Of a stretch of 64,000 nucleotides of DNA, positions 12,601-26,337 are shown in pieces (position 1 is the first letter of the stretch; each line of letters opens with the position of its first letter). The notes below the pieces were generated by a model. The model had not been told where the DNA came from, searched no databases, and worked only from the letters and a program-made list of their open reading frames with translations. The DNA is from Hyperoodon ampullatus (Eukaryota; Chordata; Mammalia; Artiodactyla; Ziphiidae), in assembly GCA_949752795.1 (NCBI GenBank), contig CATKHW010000562.1:1488001-1552000 (forward strand). Reading direction: 5' to 3'. A program made the translations under genes and the position numbers.

Positions 12601-15600
12601 AAGCTTGTGGAGTATTGTGATGACAATGACGTGGAGCGTTGGGATGAAAAGGGCATTGAGCATTCTGATGAAAGAGGCATGGAGCCTTTTCATGACAGTG
12701 TTCAAGGAGTATTCTGACGACAAGTGTCAGGGAACTTTGTGATGACAAGTGTATTGAGAATTGTGATGACAAAGGTCATGGAGCATTGTGACGACAAGTG
12801 CATGGAGTATTGTCATGACAGTCATCATGGAGTGTTGTGATGACAAGTGTTATGGAACATTGTGATCACAAGGGGTTGGAGCATTGTGATGACAGAGGTC
12901 ATGGACCATTTTGATTTCAAGGAGCATGGAGCATTGTGATGACAAGGGCATGGAGCAATGTGATCCCAAGGTTCATGGAGGATTGTGATGAAAATGGTAA
13001 AGGAGTATTGTGATGACAAGCTCATGGAGCATTGTGATGACAAGGTCATGTAGGATTTTGATGACACAGGCATGGAGAATTGTGATGATAAGGGTCATGG
13101 AGCACTGTGATGATAAGCGTCACGGAGCATTGTGATTACAGGGGTCATGGAGCATTGGGATGACAAGGGCATGCATCATTGTGATGACAATTGTCATGGA
13201 GCATTGGGCTGAAAATGTTCATGGAGCATTGTGATGACAAGGGAATGGAGCATTGTGATGACAAGAGTCCCGGATCATTGTGTTGTCAGGGGTCATGGAG
13301 TGTTGTGATGACAGTGGTCATGGAGGACTGTGATGATATGGGTCATGGAGCATTGTGATGAGAAGGTCATGAAGCATTGGGCTGAAAATGTTCATGGAGT
13401 ATTGTGATGACAGGGGTCATGGAGCATTGTAATGAGAAGGGAATTGAGCACTGTGATGACAAGGTCCTGGAGCATTGTGATGGGAAGTCCATGGAGCCTT
13501 GTGATGACAATTCTCATGGAACATTCTGATGAAAAGGGGCATGGAGCATTGTGATTACAGGGGTCTTGGAGCATTGTGATGACAAGGGCATGGAGCATTG
13601 TGATGAGAAGGCCATGGAGCATTCTGATGACATGTGTCATGGAGCTTTGTGCTGACAAGGGCATGGAGCATTGTGATGAAAATGGCATGGATCATTGTTA
13701 TGAAAAAGGCATGGAGCCTTGTCATGACAGGGTTCTAGGAGCATACTGACGACAAGTGTCACGGAGCATTGTGATGACAAGTGTATTGAGCATTGTGATG
13801 ACAAAGTTCATGGAGCATTGTGATGAGAAGACCATGGATAATTGTGATGATGAGCGTCATGGGGTGTTGTGATGATAAGTTTTAGGGAACATGGTGATCA
13901 CAAGGGTTTGGAGCATTGTGATGAGAGAGGTCATGGAGCATTTTGATTTCATTGTGATGACAATAGCCTGAAGCATTATGGTGATGGGCATGGTGCATTG
14001 TGATGACAGCGTTCATGGAGCATTGAGATGAAAAGGGGCATGGAGCATTGTGATTACAGGGGTCTTGGAGCATTTTGATGACAAGGGCAAGGAGCATTGT
14101 GATGAGAAGGCCATGGAGCATTCTGATGACATGTGTCATTGAGCTTTGTGATGACAAGGGCATGGAGCATTGTGATTACAGGGGTCTTGGAGCATTGTGA
14201 TGACAAGGGTCATGGAGCCTTGTGATGACAATGGTGTGGAACATTGTAATGGCAGGTGTCATGGAGCATTGTTATGACAGGGGTAATGGAGCATTGTGAT
14301 GAGAAGGGCATGGAGCATTGGTCTGAAAAGTTTCATGGATTATTGTGATGAGAGTGGGCATGGAGCATTGTGATGACAAGGTCACGGAACACTGTGATCC
14401 ATGGGCCATGGAGGATTGTAATGACAAGGGCATGGAGCATTGTGATGAGAAGGGCATCGAACATTGTTTTGACAAGCGTCATGGAGCTTTGTGATGACAA
14501 GGGCATGGAACAATGTGATGAGAGGGTTCATGGAACATTGTGATTCCAAGGGTTATGGAGCTTTGTGATGACAAAAGTCATGGAGCATTTTGATGTCAAG
14601 GGCGTGGTGCATTGTGTTGAGAAGGGCAGGGAGCATTTTGATGACAGGGTCATGTAGCAATTTGATGAAAAGTGTAATGGAACATTTTGATGACAGGGGT
14701 TATAGAACATTGTGATGTCAGGGGTCATGGAGCTTTGGGATGAAAAGGGTCATGGAGCATTTTGATGACAGGGGTTATGGAACATTGTGATGTCAGGGGT
14801 CATGGAACATTGTGATGATAAGGGGATGTAGCATTGTGATGACAGGGGTCATGGAACATTGTGATTACAGGGGTGAGGGAGTATTGTGATGACTAGTGAT
14901 GGAACATTGTGATATCTCTGTTGAGAGAGCATTTTGATGAGAAGTGCATGGAGCATTGTGATTACAAGGTTTATGGAGCATTACGATGACAAGGTTGTGG
15001 ACCGTTGTGATGAAAATCACGTGGCACATTGTGATGACAAGGGTCATGGAGCATTGTTCTGACAAAGGCATGGAGCATTGTGATGAAAAGTTCATGGAGT
15101 ATTGTGGTTACAAAGGTCACAGAGCTTTGTGATGATGTGGGCATGGACCACTGTGATGACAAATGTTATGAAGCATTGTGATGACTGGAGTCACAGAGCA
15201 TTGTGATGACAGGTGTCATGGAGCATTGTGATGACAAGGGCATGGAGCATTGTGATGACAGGGGCATGGAGCATTGGTCTGACAAGTTTAATAGATTATT
15301 GTGATGACAGTGGGCATGGGGCATTGTGATGACAAGGGCATGGGGCATTGTGATGAGCAGGTCATGGAGTATTGTGAAGACAGGTGTCAGGGAGCATTGT
15401 GATGACATATGTCATGGTCCCTTGCGATGACAATGGCATGGAGCATTGTGATGCCAAATGTAATGGAGGATTGTGATGACAAATATAATGGAGCATTGTG
15501 ATGACTAGGGCTTGGAGCATTATGATGACAAGGGCCATTGAAAATTTTCATGACAAGGTCGTGAAGCATTGTGATGACAAGGTGCTGGAGCATTGTGATG

Positions 15601-18600
15601 AGAAAACCATGGAGCCTTGTGAGACAAGTCTCATGGAGCATACTGATGAAAAGGGGCATGGAGCATTGTGATTAGAGTGTCTTGGAAAATTGTGATGACA
15701 AGGGCATGGAGCATTTTGATGAGAAGGCCAAGGAGCAGTCTGATGACATGCGTCATTGAGCTTTGTGATGACAAGGGCATGGAGCATTGTAATTACAGGT
15801 GTCTTGGAGCATTGTGATGAAAAACGCATGGATCATTGTGATGAAAAAGGCATGAAGCCTTGTCATGACAGGGTTCAAGGAGCATACAGAGAACAAGTGT
15901 CTGGGTGCACTTTGATGACAAGTGTATTGAGCATTGTGATGACAAAGGTCATGGAGCATTGTGATGAGAAGACCATAGATAATTGTGATGACGAGCGTCA
16001 TGGGGCATTGTGATGACAAGTGTTATGGAATATTGTGATCACAAGGGTTTGGAGCAGTGTTATGACAGAGGTCATGGAGAATATTGATTTCATTGTGATG
16101 ACAATAGCCTGAAGCATTATGATGATGGGCATGGTGCATTGTGATGACAGGGTTCATGGATCATTGAGATAAAAAGGGACATGGAGCATTGTGATTACAG
16201 GTGTCTTGGAGCATTGTGATGAGAAGGGTCATGGAGCCTTGTGATGACAAGGCCATGGAACATCGTGATGGCAGGGGTCATGGAGCATTGTTATCACAGG
16301 GGTAATGGAGCATTGTGATGGCAAGGGCATGGAGCATTCTGATGACATGCATCATGGAGCTTTGTGATGACAAGGGCATGTAGCACTGTGATTACAGGGG
16401 TCTTGGAGCATTGTGATGACAAGGGTCATGGAGCCTTGTGATGACAAGGCCGTGGAACGTTGTGATGGCAGGGGTCATGGAGCATTGTTATGACAGGGGT
16501 AATGGAGCATTGTGATGACAAGGGCATGGAACATTTGTCTGAAAAGTTTCATGGATTATTGTGATGAGAGTGGGCATGGAGCATTGTGATGACAAGGGCA
16601 CGGAACACAGTGATACATGGGTCATGGAGGATTGTAATGACAAGGGCATGGAGCATTGTGATGAGAAGGGCATCGAGCAGTGTGATGACAAGCACCATGG
16701 AGCTTTGTGATGACAATTGCATGGAACAATGTGATGAGAGGTTTCATGGGGTATTGTGATGACAATGGCATGGAGCATTGTGATGCCAAGGGTCATGGAG
16801 CTTTGTGATGACAAAGGTCATGGAGCATTTTGATGACAAGGGCGTGGTGCATTGTGATGAGAAGGGCAGGGAGCATTGTGATGACATTGTCATGGACCAA
16901 TTTGATGAAAAGGGTCATGGAACATTTTGATGAGAGGCGTTATGTAACATTGTGATGTCAGGGGTCATGGAGCATTTTGATGAAAAGGGTCATGGAGCAT
17001 TTTGATGACAGGGGTTATGGAACATTGTGATGTCAGGGATCATCGAACATTGTGATGATAACTGCATGTAGCATTGTGATGACAGGAGTCATGGAACATA
17101 GTGATGACAGGGTTGAGGGAGTATTGTGATGAATAGTGATGTAACATTGTGTTATCAGTGGTGAGAGAGCATTTTGATTTGAAGTGCATGGAGCATTGTG
17201 ATGACAAGGTTTATGGAGCATTGTGATGACAAGATTGTGGAGCACTGTGACGACAAGCGCATGGTGCATTGTGATGACATGGGTCATGGAGCATTGTGCT
17301 GACAAGCGCATGGAGCATTGTGATGACAAGGGTCATGGAGCATTGTGCTGAGAAAGGCATAGAGCATTGTGATGACAAGGGTCAAAGAGCATTGTGATGA
17401 AAAGTTCATGAAGCATTGTGGTTAAAAAGGTCACAGAGACTGTTGATGACAAGGGCATGGACCATTGTGATGACATAGGTCATGAAGCCTTGTGATGACT
17501 GGAGTCACGGAGCATTGTGATGACAGGGGTCATGGAGCATTGTGATAACAAGGGCATGTGGCATTGTGATGACAAGGGCATGGAGCATTGGTCTAATAAG
17601 TTTCATGGCTTATTGCGATGACAGTTGGAATGGCGCATTGTGATGACAAGGGCATGGAGCATTGTGATGACCAGGTCATTCATTATTGTGAAGACAGGTG
17701 TCAGGGAGCATTGTGATGACATATGTAATGGCCCATTGTGATGACAATGCCATGGAGCATTGTGATGCCAAGGGTCGTGGAGGATTCTGATGACAAAGGT
17801 AATGGAGTATTGTGATGACAATGGCTTGGAGCATTGTGATGACAAGGGTCAGGGAGCATTGTGCTGACAAGTGCATGGAAAATTGTGATGACAAGGGACA
17901 TGGAGCATTCTGATGACAAGCTTGTGGAGTATTTTGATGACAATGGCATGGAGCATTGGGATGAAAACGGCATGGTGCATTTTGATGAAAAAGGCATGGC
18001 GCCTTTTTGTTACAGGGTTCAAGTAGCATTCTGATGACAAGTGTCAGGGAGCATTGTGATGGCAAGTGTATCGAGAATTGTGATGACAAAGGTCATGGAG
18101 CATTGTGATGAAAAGGGCATGGAGTATTGTGATGACAGGCATCATGGAGCATTGTGATGACGAGTGTTATGGAACATTGTGATCACAAGGGTTTGGAGCA
18201 TTGTGATGACAGAGGTCATGGATCATTTTGATTTCAAGGAGCATGGAGCATTGTGATGACAAGGGCATGGAGCAATGTGATCCCAAGGTTCATGGAGGAT
18301 TGTGATGGCAATAGTAATGGAGTATTGTGATGACAAGTGCATAGAACATTGTAATGACAAGGTCATGTAGCATTTTGCTGACAAAGGCATGGAGCATTGT
18401 GATGACAGGTGTCATGGAGCACTGTGATGACAAGCGTCATGGAGCATTGTGATTACAGGGGTCATGGGGCATTGGGATGACAAGGGCATGCATCATTGTG
18501 ATGACAAGTGTCATGGAGCATTGGGCTGAAAATGGCATGGATCATTGTGATGAAAAAGGCATGGAGCCTTGTCATGAAAGGGTTCAGGGAGCATACTGAT

Positions 18601-19882
18601 GGCAAGAGTCAGGGAGCATTGTGATGACATGTGTATTGCGCATTGTGATGACAAATGTCATGGTGCATTGTGATGAGAAGTCCATGGATAATTGTGATGA
18701 CTAGCGTCATGGGGTATTGTGATGACAAGTGTTATGGAACATTGTGATCACAAGGGTTTGGAGCATTGTGATGACAGAGGTCATAGAGCATTTTGATTTC
18801 GTTGTGATGACAAGAGCATGAAGCATTATGATGATGGGCATGGTGCATTGTGATGACAGGGTTCATGGAGCATTGTGATGAAAGGTGGCATGGAGCTTTG
18901 GTCTGACAAGTTTCATGGATTATTTTGATGACAGTGGGCATGGCACATTGTGATGACAAGGGCATGGAGCATTGTGATGACAAGGTCATGGAGTATTGTG
19001 AAGACAGGTGTCAGGGAGCATTGTGATGACATATGTCATGTTCCATTGTGATGACAATAGCACGGAGCATTGTGATGCCAAGTGTCATGGAGGATTGTTG
19101 TGACAAACGTAAAGGAGCATTGTGGTGATAAGCGCATGGAGTATTGAGATGACAAGGGCCATTGATAATTTTAATGTCCATGTCCTGAAACATTGTGATG
19201 ACAAGCACATGGAGCTTCCTATGACAGGGGTCATGGAGCATTGAGATGACAAGTGCATGGAGTATTGTTATGGCAAGAGCATATAACATTGTGATGAGAA
19301 GTGCCATGGAGCATTGTGATGACAAGGACGTGGAGAATTGTGAGGACAAGGGACATTGAGCTTTGAGATGACCAGGGCATGGAGCATTGGGATGGCAAAA
19401 CCGTGGAGCATTGTGATGAGAAGACCATGGGTAATTGTCATGACGAGCATCATGGAGCACTGTAATGACAAGGGGCATGAAGCATTGTGATGACAGGTGT
19501 CAGGGAGCATTGTGATGACAGGTGTCATGGAGCATTGTGATGACAAGGGCATGGAGCATTGTGATGACAAGGGTACGGAACATTGTGATGAAAAGTGCCA
19601 TTGAGAATTTAGATGATAAAGTCGTGAAGCATTGTGATGACAAACACTTGGAGCTTGCTATGACAGGGGTCATGGAACATTGCAATGACAAGTGCATGGA
19701 GAATTGTGATGAAACGAGCATGTAACTTTGTGATGAGAAGTGTCATGTAGCATTGTGATGACAAGTACATGGAGAATTGTTATGACAAGGGACATGGAGC
19801 ATTGTGATAACCAGGGAATGGAGCATTGTGATGACAGGGGTCATGGAGCATTATTATGACAAGGGCCATGGTACATTCTGAT
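12601..19882. repeat. Minisatellite, further rearranged super-repeat copies
   Basis: The landmark units recur at shorter and irregular intervals: TTGATTTC at about 13943, 16085 and 18793, GACATATGT at 15404, 17718 and 19028, and AAGCTT at 12601 and 17918. At least three partial super-repeat copies are present, with different internal losses. A unit containing CAATGTGATCCC near 12957 and 18274 also occurs at the very start of the block (near 3679), so the first units are not unique. Confidence 0.75.
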
Positions 19883-21087
19883 ATAAGATATCACTTATGA
19901 AGGGAATGTAAACCTGGCTACATATGAACTGAATTAGGAAAGAGAACAGAGTCTCAGATTTAGAAAACACTCTTATGCTTGCTTAAGGGGGAAGGAGAGG
20001 TGGGGAGACACACAAAACCAGAGTTTGATATTAACACAGGTACCGTTCCATAATCCAAATACAGAAGAGACAAGCCCAACTCCTTCCTCAGTGAATGGGA
20101 CTCACCACCCCTATTCCCCACAGAGAAATATATCTGACTAGTAAGGATCTTAAAACCTATGTATTGATATGTCTCCATAAGGGAACCAAGTGTGTCTAGA
20201 ATGACATAAACACGGCAGTGAGAATCAGCTCAAACCCACTATAAAAAAGAATTTCAAAACAAAACAAAGAAACAGTGAAATTCTTACACAACACCTTCAG
20301 GGGTTCTGATGAAACTTGGAATGACCCTATCTACAACAACAGCTGGATGTGGCATAAGGCTGTTCACCTGGGACTGAGAGGATTGGTGAGATTGGGTGAG
20401 AAAATGCAGACGCTTTAAAGCAATAATGCCTGCCACTGATTCCATGGTTCCCAACTCTCCAGGTAGAAGGGAATATCACTACAGTTATAACATGTATGGG
20501 AAACCTAGAGAATGGACACCCTCTGATGGTGAAAGGTTTCTAAAACTCTACTAATTTTTTTCCCTCCATGTGCTGCAGCTTGACATTCCAACTGCTTTAA
20601 TATCAATCTTCCAACTTGGAGAGTCAGCCCCTATAACCTCCTGGTTCACACAGTTGGCACATTGTGCAGAGGATATAAGGGAAGAGGGAGAACCAATGAG
20701 AGAGTAGCTGTAGGCATTTGGACGGCCACATGTCACTCTAATTTCCCGTCACGAAGAAGAATTAACCAAACTCTCAGCCTGCCCCACCCCCATAACTAGT
20801 ATAGGTCCTGAAGCAAAATTGTGGGTTTGCGGTCAGCTCACAAAAACACAAGTTGAAAAATGGAGCTCAGGGGCACAGCAATTCACTAACTTGCAGAGTT
20901 ATACAGGACTACTCTCTTCCAAAAATCTGTTGAGGAAAAGCCATGAGGCGGACTTGAAAATGAGGGAGATTTGCATGAAACAGATTTCCAGAAGTACATT
21001 GGAATCACCTTTAAACACAGGAAAAGCATCACAACTTCGACAATTATGGAATTGTCCATAAAGGGTGCATGCGTTTTCTCCTGAATA
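19883..21087 (+). repeat. Satellite monomer remainder after the minisatellite (C type)
   Basis: The monomer resumes at ATAAGATATCACTTATGAAG (monomer phase 537) and continues to the palindrome at 21087/21088. It holds the L1 3' UTR, the A-rich end near 20270 and the non-L1 part. Markers of the C/D subfamily are ATGTATGGGAAACC and the ACACCCTCTGATGG stretch, where E monomers have ATGTACGGGAAACC and ACACACTGTGAATACG. Confidence 0.9.
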
Positions 21088-21124
21088 TATTCAGGAGAAA
21101 ACGCATACACCCATTTTGGCCAAC
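21051..21124. repeat. Decayed palindrome, C type
   Basis: The centre is at 21087/21088. The inner 30 bp pair well. The outer left arm reads TTGTCCATAAAGGG instead of TTGGCCAAAAAGGG, so the outer arms mismatch. Confidence 0.8.
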
Positions 21125-22826
21125 CAACCACCCGCACAATGCAAATCTTCACTACAAAGAAGTATCACTTCCCACCAGTCAAAAGGGATATCCGTAAAAT
21201 GTGTAAAAACCAGAAAGGCAAGAGGGGCTCTAGAGAACAGGGAGCCTTGTTATGCTGATGGGTGGGATGCAGATTGCCAACAGCCACTCTGGAGGAGTGC
21301 ACTGTGTTCCCTAAAAGAATTAAACAACAGAGCTTCACAACCTACGGCACTTCCAGTCATGGGAATATACCTAGGGGAAATTGAAAATCAATAAGACACA
21401 GCCAACCCAAAATATAGGGCAGCACTGCTTACAAGAACCTCGACTTCGGGACACCTTAAATATCCCAGTAAAGACAAAAATAGTAAAGAAATTGTGGTAC
21501 ATATGTACGATGGAATATCCCTCAGCCATGAAATCAATGTCATAAGACCAGTAGCAGCATAATGAGTGGATTCATGTACGATGATTCTAACTGAAATAAG
21601 TCACACAGAAAAAGAAACTTATCATAAGATATCACTTATGAATGTCTTGTAAACATGGAGAAACATGAACTGAATTAGGAAAGAGAAGAGTCTCACATTT
21701 AGAAAACACTCTTATGCCTGCTCAAGAGGAAAGGAGAGGTGGGGTTATGCATAAAACCAGAGTTTGATATTAGCACAGGTACGGTTGCATAAACCAAATA
21801 CAAAATAGACAAGACCTACACTTTCCTCACTGAACGGGCCTCAACACCCCTATTCCCCGCAGAGTAGTATATCTGACTAGTAAGAATCTTAAAACCTATG
21901 TATTGATATGTCTCCATAAGGGAACCAAGTGTGTCTAGAATGACATAAACACGGCAGAGAGAATCAGCTCAAACCCACTATAAAAATGAATTTCAAAACA
22001 AAACAAATAAACAGTGAAATTCTTACACAATACCTTCAGGGGTTCTGATGAAACTTAGAATGACCCTATCTACAGCGACAGCTGGATGTGGCATAAGGCT
22101 GGTTACTTGGGACTGAGAGGATTGGTGAGATTGGGTGAGAAAATGCAGACCGTTTAAAGCAATAATACCTGTCACCCATTCCATGGGTCCCAACTCTCCA
22201 GGTAGAAGGGAATATCACTACAGTTATAACATGTATGGGAAACCTAGAGAATGGACACCATCTGATGGTGAAAGGTTTCTAAAACTCTACTAATTTTTTT
22301 TCTCTCCTTGTGCACCAGTTTGACATTCCAACTGCTTTAGTATCAATCTCCCAAGTTGGAGAGTCAGCACCTATAACCTCCTGGTTCGCACATTTGGCAC
22401 GTTGTGTAGAGGATATAAGGGAAGAGGGAGAAACAATTAGAGAGTAGCTGTAGGCATTTGGATGGCCACATTTCACTCTAAATTCCCGTCACAAAGAAGA
22501 ATTAACAAACTCAGAGCCAGCCCCCCCAATGGAACCAGTATAGGTCCTGAAGAAAAATTGTGGATTGGTAGTCAGCTCACAAAAACGCGAGTTGAAAAAT
22601 GGAGCTCAGGGGCACAGCAATTCACTGACTTGCCGAGTTATTAAGGACTACTCTCTTCCAAAAATCTGTTGAGAGAAAGCCATGAGGCGGACTTGAAAAT
22701 GAGGCAGAAGTGCACGAAACAGATTTCCAGAAGTACATTGGATTCGCCTTTAAACACAGGAAAAGCATCACAACTTCGACAATTATGGAATTGTCCATAA
22801 AGGGCGCATGCATTTTCTCCTGAATA
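21088..22826 (+). repeat. Satellite monomer m4 (C/D type), 1739 bp
   Basis: This is a complete monomer of the C/D subfamily. It has the closest relationship to m17 (43690-45426), which lies 22.6 kb downstream. The frame of the L1 ORF2 remnant is broken. Confidence 0.93.
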
Positions 22827-22863
22827 TATTCAGGAGAAAACGCATACGCCCTTTTTGGCCAAC
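22790..22863. repeat. Decayed palindrome, D type
   Basis: The centre is at 22826/22827. The left arm is TTGTCCATAAAGGGCGC. The right arm is the standard form CGCCCTTTTTGGCCAAC. Confidence 0.8.
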
Positions 22864-23393
22864 CAAGCAACCGCACAATGCAAATCTGCACTACAAAGAA
22901 GTATCACTTCCAACTGGTCAAAAGGGACATCCGTAAAATGTGTAAAAACAAGAAAGGCAAGACAGGATCTGGAGAAGAGGGAGCCTTGTTATGCGGATGG
23001 GTGGGTTGTAAATTGCCAACAGCCACTCTGGAGGAGTGCATTGTGTTCCCAAAAAGAAGTAAACAACAGTGCTTCACAACCTAAGGCACTTCCAGTCATG
23101 GGAATATACCTTGGGAAAATTGAAAATCAATAAGACACAGCCACCCCAAAATTTATGGCAGCACTGCTTACAAGAACCTCGACTTCGGGACACCTTATAT
23201 ATCCCAGGAAAGACAAAAATGGTAAAGAAATTGTGGTATATACGTATGATGGAATATCCCTCAGCCATGAAGTCAATGTAATAAGGCCAGTAGCAACATA
23301 ATGACGGGATTCATGTACGATGACTCTAACTGAAAAAATCACACAGAAAAATAAACTTATCATAAGATATCACTTATGAAGGGTATATAAAAA
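22827..23393 (+). pseudogene. L1 ORF2 C-terminal remnant, frameshifted
   Basis: This segment corresponds to the last about 190 codons of L1 ORF2, the C-terminal part beyond the reverse transcriptase with the Cys-rich segment. One frame near 22878 reads MQICTTKKYHF and then EGALLCGWVGCK, like the MQIKTTxRYH and LLHCWWxCK segments of mammalian ORF2p. A second frame continues with QPLWRSALCS. A third gives LWYIRMMEYPSAMK, like the MWHIYTMEYYAAIK segment. At least two frameshifts therefore break it. No endonuclease or RT domain is present, so it cannot support retrotransposition. Confidence 0.8.
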
Positions 23394-24562
23394 TGGCTAC
23401 ACATGGAAGGAATTAGGAAAGGGAACAGAGTCTCATATTTAGAAAACACTCTTATGCATGCTAAAGGGGAAAGCAGAGGTGGGGTGATGAATAAAACCAG
23501 AGTTTGATATTAGCAAAGGTACGGTTCCATAATCCAAATACAGAACAGACAAGACCTATTACTTCCTCTGTGAACGGGACTCAAAACCCCATATTTCCCG
23601 CAGAGGAATATATCTGACTAGTAAGAATCTTAAAACCTATGTATTGATATGTCTCCGTAAGGGAATCAAGTGTGTCTAGACTGGCATAAACATGGCAGCG
23701 AGAATCAGCTCAAACCCACGATAAAAAGGGAATTCAAAAACAAAACAAAAAACAGAGAAATTCTTTACAATTCCTTCAGGGTCTCTGATGAAACCTGGAA
23801 TGACCCTATCTACAACGACAGCTGGATGTGGCATAAGGCTGGACACTTGGGACTGAGAGGGTTGGTGAGAGTGTGTGAGCAAATGCAGACCCTTTAAAAC
23901 AATAATATGTGGCACCCATTCCATGGGTCTCAACTCTCCAGGTTGAAGGAACTATTACTACATCTATAACATGTACGGAAAACCTAGAGAACGGACACAC
24001 TGTGAATACGAAAGGTTTCTAAAACTCAAAGAATAGTCCCTCTCCTGGTGCTCTGGTTTGACTTTCCAACTGCTTTATTATCAGTCTCCCAACTTGAAGA
24101 GACAGCCCCTTTAACCTGCTCGTTCGCACAGGTTGCCAATTTGGCAGAGGATGAAAGGGAAGAGGGAGAACCAATGAGAGAGTAGCTGTTAGGCATTTGG
24201 AAGGGCACATATCACTCTAACATCCCGGCAGGAAGAAGAATTAACCAAAGTCTCAGCCCCCCACCGGGAACCAGCATAGGTCCTGAACCAAAATTTTGGA
24301 CTTGCGGTCAGCTCACAAAAAACGAGATGAAAAATGGAGCTCAGGGGCACAGCAATTCACAAACTGGCCGAGTAATAAAGGACAACTATCGTCCAAAAAT
24401 CTGTTGAGGGAAGGCAACGAGGCAGACTTGAAAGCGAGGCAGAATAGCAGGAAACAGATTTCAAGAGGTACGTTGGAATCGCCTTTAAAGCACAGGAAGA
24501 GGGGCACAACTTCGACAATGATGCACTTGGCCAAAAAGGGCGTATGCGTTTTCTTCTGAATA
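22827..24562 (+). repeat. Satellite monomer m5, hybrid D-to-E, 1736 bp
   Basis: The first about 760 bp carry C/D markers. From about 23590 (ACTCAAAACCCCATATTTCC) the monomer carries E markers, including CGGACACACTGTGAATACG near 23990. The same switch at nearly the same phase occurs in m18 near 46170. Confidence 0.9.
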
Positions 24563-24599
24563 TATTCAGGAGAAAACGCATACGCCCTTTTTGGCCAAG
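24526..24599. repeat. Palindrome, one mismatched pair
   Basis: The centre is at 24562/24563. The only difference from the perfect form is TTCTTCTG on the left arm. Confidence 0.92.
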
Positions 24600-26300
24600 C
24601 AAGCAAGAGGGCAATGCAAATCTGCACTAAAAAGAAGTATCACTTCCCACCGGTCAAAAGGGACATCCACAAAATGTGTAAAAACCAGAAAGGCAAGACA
24701 CGCTTTGGAGAACAGGGAGCCTTCTTATGCTGATGGGCGGGATGTAAATTGCCAACTGCCTCTCTGGAGGAGTACATTGTGTTCCCTAAAACAAGTAAAG
24801 AACAGAGCTAAAGAGCCAAGGGCACTTCCAGTCTAGGGAATATACCTTGGGAAAACTGAAAATCAAAAAGACAGAGCCACCCCAAAATTTAGGGCTGCAC
24901 TACTTACAAGGACCTCAACTTGGGTACACCTTAAATATCCCAGGAAATATAAAAATGGTTCAAAAAATTGTGGTACTTACGTACGATGGAATATCCCTCA
25001 GCCATGAAATCAATGTCATAAGACCAGTAGCAGCAAAATGGGTGTATTCAGGTACGATGATTCTAAGTGAAATAAGTCACACAGAAAAAGAAACTTATCA
25101 TAACATATCACTTATGAAGATCCTGTAAACATGGCTACACTTGAACTGAGTTAGGAAAGAGAACAGTGTCTCACATTTAGAAAACACTCTTATGCCTGCT
25201 TAAGGGGGAAGGAGAGGTGGGGTGATGCATAAAACCAGAGTTTGATATAAGCACAGGTACCGTTCCAAAAACCAACTATGGAATAGACAAGACCTACACC
25301 TTCCTCAGTGAAAGGGACTCAAAACCCCATATTTCCCGCAGAGGAATATATCTGACTAGGAAGAATCTTAAAACCTATGTATTGATATGTCTCCGTAAGG
25401 GAATCAAGTGTATCTAGACTGACATAAACATGGCAGTGAGAATCAGCTCAAACCCACTATAAAAAGGAATTTCAAAAACAAAACAAAAAAACTGGGAAAC
25501 ACTTTACAATTCCTTCAGGGTCTCTGATGAAACCTGGAATGACCCTATCTACAATGACAGCTGGATGTGGCATAAGGAGGGACCCTTGGGACTGAGACGA
25601 TTGCTGAGATTGGGTGAGCAAATGCAGACCCATTAAACCAATAATGCATGGCACCCATTCCATGGGTCCCAACTCTCCAGGTTGTAGGGAATATTACTAC
25701 AGCTATAACATGTACGGGAAACCTAGAGAACGGACACACTGTGAATACGAAAGGTTTCTAAAACTCAACGAATAGTCCCTCTCCTGGTGCTCCGGTTTGA
25801 CTTCCATCTGCGTTACTATCAACCTGCCAACTTGGAGAGACAGATGCTTTAACCTCCTGGTTCGCACAGGTTGCCAATTTGACAGAGGATGAAAGGGAAT
25901 AGGGAGAACCAATGAGAGAGTAGCTGTTAGGCATTTGGACGGGCACATATCACTGTAATTTACCGGCAGGAAGAAGAATTAACCAAAGTCTCAGCCACCC
26001 ACCAGGAACCAGCATAGGTCCTGAACCAAAATTTTGGACTTGCGGTCAGCTTACCAAAAATGAGTTGAAAAATGGAGCTCAGGGGCACAGCAATTCACAA
26101 ACTGGCCGAGTAATAAAGGACAACTATCGTCCAAAAATCTGTTGAGGGAAGGCAACGAGGCAGACTTGAAAGCGAGGCACAATAGCAGGAAACAGATTTC
26201 AAGAGGTACGTTGGAATCACCTTTAAAGCACAGGAAGAGGGGCACAACTTCGACAATGATGCACTTGGCCAAAAAGGGCGTATGTGTTTTCTCCTGAATA
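24563..26300 (+). repeat. Satellite monomer m6 (E type), 1738 bp
   Basis: This is a complete E-subfamily monomer with the standard order of L1 ORF2 tail, 3' UTR, A-rich end and non-L1 part. Confidence 0.95.
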
Positions 26301-26337
26301 TATTCAGGAGAAAACGCATACGCCCTTTTTGGCCAAG
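26264..26337. repeat. Palindrome, one mismatched pair
   Basis: The centre is at 26300/26301. The left arm has GTATGTG in place of GTATGCG. Confidence 0.92.

Larger units (their letters stand above)
3655..19882. repeat. Minisatellite block, 24-25 bp units, about 16.2 kb
   Basis: The sequence is an unbroken run of a degenerate unit built around GTGATGACAAGG followed by GCATGGAGCATT. Units are mostly 24 bp, or 25 bp where GGG is followed by TCATGG. At this unit length the block holds roughly 650 copies. Common variants replace ACAAGG by AGAAGG, ACAGGG or AAAAGG, and CATT by CTTT or ACTG. No other sequence interrupts the block. The units are contiguous, so this is a minisatellite and not a spaced array. 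It is flanked on both sides by parts of the same satellite monomer. All long ORFs inside are by-products of the 24-bp period. I do not recognise a named repeat family for it. Confidence 0.95.

Noticed and set aside
3655..19882. CRISPR-like array
   Set aside because: Units are contiguous variants of one 24-25-bp sequence with no unique spacers, no leader and no cas genes, in a eukaryotic L1-satellite setting.
3655..19882. Box C/D snoRNA-like motifs
   Set aside because: GTGATGA in the unit matches the box C consensus, but it recurs every 24 bp as part of the repeat, with no paired box D and terminal stem.
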